From positions 47,699,803-47,763,802 of the forward strand of contig CM048591.1 in NCBI GenBank assembly GCA_026413225.1: DNA of 64,000 nt, given 5' to 3'. Below are positions 57,215-64,000 of this stretch, one piece after another (within the stretch, counting starts at the first letter, position 1; the number at the start of each line of letters is the position of its first letter). Position numbers and translations under genes: made by a program. The stretch comes from Otis tarda (Eukaryota > Chordata > Aves > Otidiformes > Otididae). A model generated the notes under the pieces. It made no database searches. It was given only the letters and a program-made list of their open reading frames with translations, and was not told the origin of the DNA.

Positions 57215-57927
57215 TGTTAAGATCTGATTTCGGATCAGAGGAAGGCTCCTTGCCTTCTACCTGACCTCAGACAAGTCTGGGAGGCTAGGGGTGGCTAGAC
57301 CAACCTCTCACTGCAGGCTTGATCACTTTGAGCGAGAATAAGACACAAATGAGATAAAATGCCCTGCAACCAAACTTAGCTTTATTATCAAAAGGTGAAT
57401 GATAGTAGCGATAAGACAGAGTGAGAAGAAAAGGTGTAAATTAAGCAAGCATTCGGGACAGACTTCTAAGAACAGTCACCACCATGGATCCGCAGCGTCC
57501 CGGGGTCTAAATTTCTCAGTGCTTCAGCAGTCTTGGTGTTCTGGGGGTCCAAATTTCTTGGTGCTTCGGTGGTCACATTGGTGTTCCGGTGATCCAGATC
57601 TCTCAGTGCTTCAGTAGTGGGAGATCGTACTAGCATCTTGGGGATCCAAACCTCTCAGTGGGTGATCACGTTGGTGTCCTGGGGGTCCAGACCTCTTGCC
57701 GGGTGATCACACCACGGTTTGTCCCAACAGTCCTTATATCCCTGCTCAAGGGCTGTGGTTTCTGACTGCTTGCAGGTCTCCATATTTCTGTACGTTCACA
57801 CATACTTCACGACTCTGGCCTGGCTCTCCACACAATTGTTACATGCAATGGTCCTTATCTTATTCAACATTTCTCACTTGGCCAAGAAATCCTTTGAGAC
57901 AAAAGTCCCACAATACAGTCTCTCACA
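57215..57927 (-). mobile_element. LTR-like element nested in the CR1 copy
   Basis: A 713-bp block breaks the CR1 reading. On the minus strand it starts tgtgagagactgtattgtgg and ends agatcttaaca, giving the tg...ca ends of an LTR. A TATA-like box (tataagg) lies at 57738-57732 and an AATAAA at 57386-57381, both on the minus strand in the right order. Between them are four to five degenerate units of about 42-52 bases built around ggggtcc(a/t)aa and tctcagtgcttc (about 57490-57715). No clear target-site duplication is seen, and bases 57928-57932 could belong to either side. I do not know the family name. No internal retroviral genes are present, so it is a solo LTR or similar. Confidence 0.7.
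57490..57715. repeat. Degenerate tandem array inside the nested element
   Basis: Four to five units, each with a ggggtccaaatttct-like core, a cagtgcttc-like segment and a ttggtgttctg or gtgatcac segment. Unit length drifts between about 42 and 52 bases. Confidence 0.75.
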
Positions 57928-57932
57928 ATGGC

Positions 57933-58153
57933 GCTTGTGCTCTCTCTATCCCACTGTCCATGTCACAGACAAAGACATTAAACAGGGCTGGTCCCAATAC
58001 CAACCCCTGAGGAATGCCACTCATTACCTGTCTCCACCTGGACACTGAACTGTTGACCACAACTCTTTGAGTGTGGCCATACAGCCAATTCCTTATCCAC
58101 TGGGTGGTCCATCTGCCAAATCCATGTTGCTCCAGTTTAGAGAGAAGGATTTA
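57933..58153 (-). mobile_element. CR1 LINE, 5' segment of the interrupted copy
   Basis: The CR1 reading resumes with ctctatcccactgtccatgt and goes on through acattaaacagggctggtcc, cccctgaggaatgccactca, ttgaccacaactctttgagt and ccaattccttatccactggg to about 58153. On the minus strand this is part of the CR1 reverse-transcriptase frame, now broken. Together with 56351-57214 it makes about 1.1 kb of one CR1 copy. Confidence 0.95.
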
Positions 58154-61100
58154 ACATGAAATCAGTGAGACCTCCAAGTGGCTAATTTAGACCCTACATT
58201 GTTACAATAAGCATAAGAAAAACCATTTGTATATATGTGGTTTATTCAGATTCCATTCAATTTCATTTTAACTCTGTCATATTCTACTACTTTAATTAAA
58301 CAACATTTGTAGCAATCTATTAAAAGGCTTTATAACACTTACAATCTTTTCAGCTGACATACATTTGCTTTCCCTCCTGTGTATGTACAAGATTTACAAG
58401 TGTTCATTCTAAACATTTAAGTAACTTCACAGAAATCAATGATGAATACTTACCCAAAGGGAAGGGAGAAAAAACAAAGTCTATGCATTTGGCTCAAATT
58501 CAAAATCCTGGCCTAAAATCCTCTAGTACATAAAGCCTATCTCTGGAAACTAGAAACATCTGGGACAATGAATAAATCATTCACAGGTTCTTCCAATACA
58601 AAACCCAAGACGTGGCAGATTTAACATAAACAAAAGATGCTTGTTCTCGTAAAGAAACTTGTTCAGCCATGGAACTCCTTGCAACAAGATACTGTGGAGA
58701 CAGGACGCTTGACCCAAAGATGACTGGAAAATTCATGAAACAAAAATCCACCTGGGCCTGTTATTTGCAGAGAAATCACTCATCAGTAATCCCCAGAGTC
58801 TGAGACTAACCTGGGACACATACTTCTCTGACTTTTACACTTGCCCACTGTATCCATTATAGAAAGCTGCAGAGATACATTTGGCTAAAAGGATCTTTTC
58901 TCAGGTCTAGCACTGACATTTTTAAGTTTAAATAAAATCTTTACTGAAACTATTTAACCATTGTGTGAAAAATATCCAGTAACTAAGAACTCTGAGATTC
59001 CACTGCATATTTTTTTTGCCATTGGTCCACTCTCAGATACTGCCATGTTGCATAGCCTACAGGAAAAATCTGAGCAGGATTGTGCCTCCTTTGACAACAT
59101 CTTCTGTGCTTGATTCTACAGCATGATCCTGAATTTGTGATATGAGCATTGGTTGCTAGGGAAATTATCATCTGCTAAATTCAGCATTATTGATTTTGTT
59201 TAACACAGAAATACTTCAGTGTGGCTCCTTTTCAGATCTGAGCTGTAGTCTTTAGACAAGGTTCTGATCACTCCTTTCACAGGAAAATCCATAGAAAGAA
59301 AGTTAGAGAAAATTAAATCTCAATAAAACTACACAGATCAACACTAGCCTCCAAGCTCTGCAAGGATCTGTATCTCTACCTCAACCTGGCAGCTGGGCTC
59401 TTCTGTGACTTCGGAGTAATTTATTCAAGAACACCTTCAAAATGCAGTTCTTGAAGCAGTGCAGGTATTGGAAAGAATATGCATCATAGTCAGCTCTATT
59501 TCTCAAGTCAATCTATCCTCTCTCAGATGGAAATCCTCAGTAATTCAGCTAGATTATTTTCAACACTTACTTACACTGTGCTTATTTACACAACGATAAA
59601 CCATCAAAACACAACATTTTTCTTTAGTCTCTCCACAACCTGGTTCACATTTCTGTGTCAATTGAAAAAAAAACCAAAAATAATCCATTTACTTCACTAA
59701 CTGAGGGGAAGTTAATCAGCACACAAACAACTCCATGCTTATGAAAATGTTTTTCAAATTGAGCAAGGCAATAAATCCAAATTTAAGTATTTAAACTGAG
59801 GTAAACTAATTTTGAAGATATAAAGTCTGCAAAGACAAATATTGTTAATATTACACATATGAGTAGCCTGATTAAGTGTGTAGGATCAGCACTTTGAGGA
59901 ATACTGGTGTTGTGAACTACTAGGCGAATACCATACAAAGACAGAAAATAAAATCACAGTCAAATAAAAAGTTAGTTTACTGAATATCAGAAATAAGTGA
60001 GACTTACTTTCTACTGATTCATGGTTTGTGAATTATTACTGTCTCAGAAGGTATGCGCACCAAAGGCTGAAAGTATTTACCACTGAGGCATTTATATGAA
60101 ATCTTTTTTCCCATGCAGATTCTTTGTTGTCTAATAAGGTATGAGTTTAACTATAATGTCATCCCTCACCAGAGTGCTTCTGCTCTACCTTGCCACCTGT
60201 TATAATGAAACCTGCAATAATTTATTAATTTATTTATCAACATTTCCATTAATTTTGACCAAACCAGCTAATAAGTTCAAAAGCTAATCGAGTATCAAAA
60301 CCGATACAGTGCAATTGTTTAAGCCTTGTTTCCAGAGGAAACATTAATATAAAAGCGCAAATAATGGTTCATCAATATACGTTATGAATGTGATTCACAC
60401 TCAAATTATTCACAAATTATTAACTATGTATATGATTATGACTCATGAAGACAGTACAAAAGGTTCCCTGACTGTGATCTTGCTTTTCTGTTCAGGAAAA
60501 TACATTCAAAGTATCCTACATTAGGATTTTATAAGGACATGTTTGAAAACAGAATGGCACTAGAACTACATGTAACTTAAATTTTTCAAATAACTCATGG
60601 AACTGAACAGAAAAATCTGTAGAGAATTGTAATCTGAAATTGCTATGCACATCACAGGTGGGAAACTCTGCCTCTTGCCATTCTGTCAAAAAGTAGAGAA
60701 AATATTTTTATTCACTATAACTTACATCCTAGATTATGTATATTCAATAGTAAGGTGCACTGGGCCCTCCATGACAGATTTTTATTTATCATATGCCACG
60801 TAACTCTGTCTACAGCCTTGGTCACAAGCAACAGGTTACACAGAGGATTTAAATTTGCTCGTGTCTACATATATGAAACCATAAAAAAAAAAAAATCATG
60901 TTCGTAGTCCATCTTTAGTTGTGAAGAGGTTCTATGCTGACTACAGTCATGCTATTCTCATACAGGACACAGATTACTGCAGCTCAAAATTGCACGCACC
61001 TGTGTAACAGCTACAAGACACGGAGAGAAGCTCAAGAATATTCTCTTCATACTTTTGACATTTTAAAGTTTTATGTTATGTTTCAGCATCAAGAGCTAAT

Positions 61101-61469
61101 CGGACGGGGCTTTGAGCAGGAACATGCTTTCCAGCTGAGCAGCTCACATTTCTCCTAATAGACCTTTGCCCCTGAGGCTACATGGAACTCTTTTCAGGCT
61201 CTACTATGGCAACCTTTTTAATATACGCTTTGATATATGCCTTCGACGTGCTGAGGCAGGAGTGTACTGTAACAGATATTCACCAGCTTTTTTCTTTAAT
61301 AAATGTAGGTATTTGTGATTTCATTCACTTCTGACTTGGTTCAGAAGCCTCAGAGTCAGCATCTGGATCCACCACCTAACGATCCTAATTCCAGAGACTA
61401 ACTTCTATGAAAATGAAAATGTATTACAATTCAAATTAAAAGTCATTCTAGACCACTGCACCAAATAAA
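58154..61469. other. Non-coding intergenic sequence upstream of CKS2
   Basis: AT-rich DNA without recognisable exons or transposons. An A13-type run lies near 60881. GC content rises sharply at about 61470, where the CKS2 CpG island begins. Confidence 0.65.
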
Positions 61470-61668
61470 ACCCATACCAACACCCCGAAGACGCCCCCGC
61501 CCCCGTACAGTCTAGAAACTACCGGAACCGCCCGCCCCCCACCGCGACTGGCCAACCACCGGCCCCCGTGCCTAACGCCCGCCCCCTCAGCAGCGCGCCT
61601 GCGCCCCCCCCCGCCTTGTTCTACCAACCGTCACCCCCTTACGTAATGCTCCCCTGCAGCTTCTGGCG

Positions 61669-61780
61669 ATTGGTGGGAGGGAGAGGGCTGGAGTCACGCG
61701 GCGGCTGAGCGGGCTCGGCGGCGCGGCACGTTATTGGCTGGCCCGGCAACGCCAATGAGAGTTGAGCTGTTCGGTTCAAA
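61669..61780 (+). promoter_or_regulatory. CKS2: CKS2 promoter: CCAAT boxes and CHR-like site
   Basis: Inverted CCAAT boxes (attgg) lie at 61669-61673 and 61733-61737, 64 bases apart, and a direct ccaat at 61752-61756. A CHR-like ttcaaa (reverse TTTGAA) lies at 61775-61780, about 100 bases before the start codon. No TATA box is seen. NF-Y-bound CCAAT boxes combined with a CHR are the known arrangement in G2/M genes controlled by DREAM and MuvB, and mammalian CKS2 is such a gene. The sites are seen; their use here is inferred. Confidence 0.6.
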
Positions 61781-61882
61781 CCGAGCGGGGCGCGGGAGTG
61801 GGCTGTTAGTCTGCGGGGTTGTGCGTGGGGAGCGTTCGTCTGCCCGTTGGCGTTGCTGCTGCCTGTTCTGCTGCCTCTCGCC

Positions 61883-61941
61883 ATGGCTCACAAGCAAATC
61901 TACTACTCCGACAAGTACTTTGATGAGCAGTACGAGTACCG
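61883..61941 (+). CDS. CKS2: CKS2 exon 1, coding part
   Basis: CKS2 is a 79-residue subunit that binds cyclin-dependent kinases and phosphorylated partners and is needed for cell-cycle progression and meiosis. This exon encodes MAHKQIYYSDKYFDEQYEY plus two bases of the next Arg codon. The second residue Ala and Phe13 identify CKS2 rather than CKS1B. His16 of the human protein is Gln here. The ATG lies in a good context (gccatgg). The exon ends at the donor gtacga (61942-61947), phase 2. The 5' untranslated part is open in this frame for about 40 codons without another ATG, so no N-terminal extension is proposed. An out-of-frame ATG at 61755 would precede it only if transcription began that early. 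Confidence 0.96.
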
Positions 61942-63396
61942 GTACGAGGCTGTGGGAGGGCCGGCTAAAAAGATGAGGAAGGGGCTGTTGCCGGCCCTTT
62001 CGGAGGGGGAAGGGTGGCCTGGGCGGGCGCCTCTCCTGGGGCTTGTGCGATGCCCATGGGGAGTGAACTCCGCCGGAGGCGGCAGTGAGCGTGGCCTCAG
62101 CTCCCGTGGTAAGCGGGAGGGGCCGTACCGTGCCTCTCGGCGGACGGGTTTTGGCCTGGCTTTCGGCTAGCTGGGGGGAGGGGGCCGAGATGGTTCCATC
62201 GCTGGTCTCCGCTGGCTCTTCCGGGGCGACCGTTGGGCGGGCGGGTAGCGCAGTCCCGCCACAGGGGGCGCCGAAGGGAGCGGGGCGGGGGGCGGGACGG
62301 CCAAACCCGCGGCACCTCCCCAGCGAGGCGGCTGTGGCAAAGGCGGGTTTGAGGAGCGCTTGGCCCCTGCCGACCAACCCCGAGGCTGGCCACGGGGCAG
62401 CGCCCGTCCCGTGGAAGGAGGGGCTGGGCCTGTGCTGTCCGGGCGGCCTTGGGTCGTGCGCCTCGCTCGCGAGCTGAAGCAGGGAGCTCGAAGCCTTGGG
62501 TTCAGAATGCCCGACGCAGCTAAAGGTAACGTCTTGTACTGCGTCAGTTGGAGTTCCGAATGTGGACGAAGTATGCGTTTTAACTGAAGGCAACAGCTTT
62601 GAAGGCAGTACATAAGGCCACGTCAAAACATAATATAACTGTGGCTTGTAAAGTTTTCGAGGCAGTGCTCTAATAGTTTTCAAAGCTTTGCTATAGCACC
62701 TGTCAGTTCTGGATTATAACTGATGCTACTGAAGTTAAGTCCTCCAGGCTTACTTGAAATAACTACCACGACCAGGGACTCTTTTTCCTCTGAGTAGATA
62801 TCCAAGTGTTGCTCTTACCAGCTGACTCTTAAAATTTCAAAAATAAGACTGAATGCTTTACTTTTCTATTAAGTGATAAAGGAACGTGCAAATGTGATGA
62901 GCAGGCCAGATGCTTCTCCTCAGTTAATGTTCTGTCTTTCTAAACCAGCACTTTAGTCTCTGGAAAATACACTGCTGGTGACAAAATGTAAAATACAAAT
63001 GAGTGACTTTATCAATCGTTTTAAAAGCCCAAAGTCCTTATTTATCAAATAGCTGATACTTGATGGACAATTGCCAGGAACACAAACTTCTATATGAGTA
63101 GCATGATTACAGCATGCAGGGGAATTAATCTCTTCTAGGAAGTGTGTTGACTGTTTCAATATACAGTTGCATTACAGATGTAATGGTTAGTAAACAAAGT
63201 GACTTTAAAACCAGATTCTGGGACAGGCTTCCTAATCAAATTAGTAGTATCAGTCAGCACCTTAAGCTTCTTTACAGGGAATGCTGGTATTTAAACGGAA
63301 CTTGCTTACTGTCTTTCAGTGTAGATCTGTGCCAGTTTTCTAGTGTACACAGCCATTAGTGTGTGTAGCATGTGTTTAATAATTAAACCTCTACAG
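61942..63396 (+). other. CKS2: CKS2 intron 1
   Basis: A 1455-bp intron running from donor gtacga to acceptor cctctacag. Its first 580 bases are part of the CpG island; the rest is AT-rich. No repeat or embedded gene recognised. Confidence 0.92.
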
Positions 63397-63524
63397 ACAT
63401 GTCATGCTGCCAAGAGAACTTTCGAAACAAGTGCCAAAATCCCATCTAATGTCTGAAGAGGAGTGGAGACGACTTGGTATTCAGCAGAGTCTCGGCTGGG
63501 TTCACTATATGATCCATGAACCAG
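63397..63524 (+). CDS. CKS2: CKS2 exon 2
   Basis: Joined to exon 1, the frame reads [21 protein letters not shown] then [20 protein letters not shown] and EP, giving residues 20-62 of the expected 79, plus one base of the next codon. It contains the phosphate-binding residues (Arg20 with Trp54 and Ser51 in the conserved SLGW block) and the start of the HEPEPH hinge that mediates strand exchange. Differences from the human protein are T35S and V48I. The donor gtaagc follows directly. The third exon (the remaining 17 residues, ending in the C-terminal strand) is beyond the window. Confidence 0.97.
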
Positions 63525-63535
63525 GTAAGCACATC

Positions 63536-64000
63536 TGTCGTAGTTCAGCCCCGATCGGGACCAGACTACACAGTCTCTCTCTCGCTCCCCCCACCCTCCG
63601 AGAGAATAGGAGGAGATGATATAAGAAAAACGGCCCAAGGTTTGAGATAAGGACAGGGAGAAATCCTTAAAGTTACCGTCAGGGGCAAAACAGACTTGAC
63701 TTGCGGAAAACTATTCATTTATTTCTAAAATTAGCAGGAGAATGAGATAGGGAACAAGATAACCTCCCCCCACCCTTCCCTCTTCCCAAACTTAACAGTA
63801 TCTATACTACCTCCCCTCCTGAGCGGCGTGGGGGGGGGGGGCGGGGAAGGGAATGGGGGTCGCGGTCAGTTCATCATGCGTTGTTTTATGCTGCTGTGTC
63901 ATCGTCGGGGGAAGAACTCCTCGCATTCCTCCTCTGCTCCAGCGTGGGGTCCCTCTGACGGGCCACAGTCCTTCGTGAAACTGCTCCGGCATGGGTCATC
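63536..64000 (-). mobile_element. Antisense avian ERV LTR, truncated by window end
   Basis: The element starts tgtcgtagttcagccccgat, resembling the 3' end of a common avian retroviral LTR read in reverse. It continues through a ctctctctcgctcccccc tract and an A/G-rich part, then a G12 run (63830-63841). It ends in a stretch with the motif ctgctccagcgtggggtcc-type text (gctccagcgtggggtccct near 63938; ctgctccggcatgggtc at 63981), the start of the tandem array found in the U3 of such LTRs. Family assignment is from memory. The right end, any internal genes and the target-site duplication are outside the window. Confidence 0.75.
63830..63841 (+). repeat. G12 homopolymer
   Basis: Twelve G followed by cgggg inside the antisense LTR; a possible G-quadruplex former and a likely site of sequencing error. 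Confidence 0.85.

Larger units (their letters stand above)
61470..62520. promoter_or_regulatory. CKS2: CpG island over the CKS2 promoter and first exon
   Basis: A sharp change from AT-rich to very GC- and CpG-rich sequence covers the CKS2 5' flank, exon 1 and the first 580 bases of intron 1. This is the only strong CpG island in the window. Long open frames on both strands here (up to 329 codons on the minus strand, 61694-62683) are by-products of the lack of AT-rich stop codons. Confidence 0.92.
63525..64000 (+). other. CKS2: CKS2 intron 2 (start only)
   Basis: Intron 2 begins with gtaagcacatc and is filled almost at once by an antisense retroviral LTR. No acceptor or third exon is seen before the end of the window. 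Confidence 0.85.

Noticed and set aside
56370..57220. Several open frames on both strands as host genes
   Set aside because: All lie within the CR1 copy; the minus-strand frame at 56543-56878 is CR1 ORF2 and the others are its shadows.
57399..58048. Plus-strand frames of 72-109 codons
   Set aside because: They lie in the nested LTR-like element and run into CR1 sequence, so they are not host genes.
61847..62170. Possible N-terminal extension of CKS2 upstream of the ATG
   Set aside because: The frame is open upstream, but the upstream start would be TTG. Known CKS proteins start at the MAHKQ Met, which has a good context.
61694..62683. 329-codon open frame on the minus strand across the CKS2 island
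   Set aside because: It runs antisense to CKS2 exon 1 through a CpG island where stop codons are rare. Its composition (Pro, Arg, Ala, Ser) is that of GC-rich chance translation, and no domain is visible.
1..64000. Tandem repeats as a CRISPR array or other prokaryotic-type system
   Set aside because: The DNA is vertebrate, repeat numbers are two to five, and there are no regular spacers or associated genes.

Overview
The window is vertebrate nuclear DNA, almost certainly from a bird. The evidence is four 3'-terminal CR1 LINE fragments with the avian tail, avian-type endogenous retroviral LTRs, and two recognisable conserved genes with spliced, mostly AT-rich non-coding sequence around them. 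Only about 730 bases are clearly protein-coding. I see no operons, CRISPR arrays, tRNA or rRNA genes. Most open frames of 60-165 codons look like chance.

Layout. (a) 1-31527: presumed intronic sequence of SHC3, which is read on the minus strand. It holds two short CR1 tails (6307-6427, 26014-26158), one solo LTR (7878-8499) and several small tandem repeats. No further SHC3 exon could be recognised by eye. (b) 31528-32067, minus: first coding exon of SHC3, 180 codons, from the initiator Met to the start of the PTB domain. (c) 32068-61470: upstream/intergenic sequence between the two divergent genes. It holds a modestly CpG-enriched patch near 34 kb, a CR1 fragment (43556-44046), a 42-bp exact direct repeat (52651/53737), a GC-rich patch at 54.2-54.5 kb, and a CR1 copy (56351-58153) split by an LTR-like insertion (57215-57927). 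(d) 61470-62520: CpG island with the CKS2 promoter and first exon, followed by intron 1, exon 2 (63397-63524), and an antisense retroviral LTR that starts 11 bp past the exon 2 donor and runs off the window. The third CKS2 exon is not in the window.

The head-to-head SHC3/CKS2 order matches human 9q22, so the block is ancestral synteny; in chicken the corresponding material is on the Z chromosome, so Z linkage is a reasonable guess (inference). SHC3 encodes a neuronal phosphotyrosine adaptor and CKS2 a small cyclin-dependent kinase subunit. They share a neighbourhood, not a pathway.

I found no new biological system here. The best leads are the retroviral insertion beside the CKS2 splice donor, the nested LTR with an internal tandem array, the isolated 42-bp duplication, and a likely untranslated first exon for SHC3.
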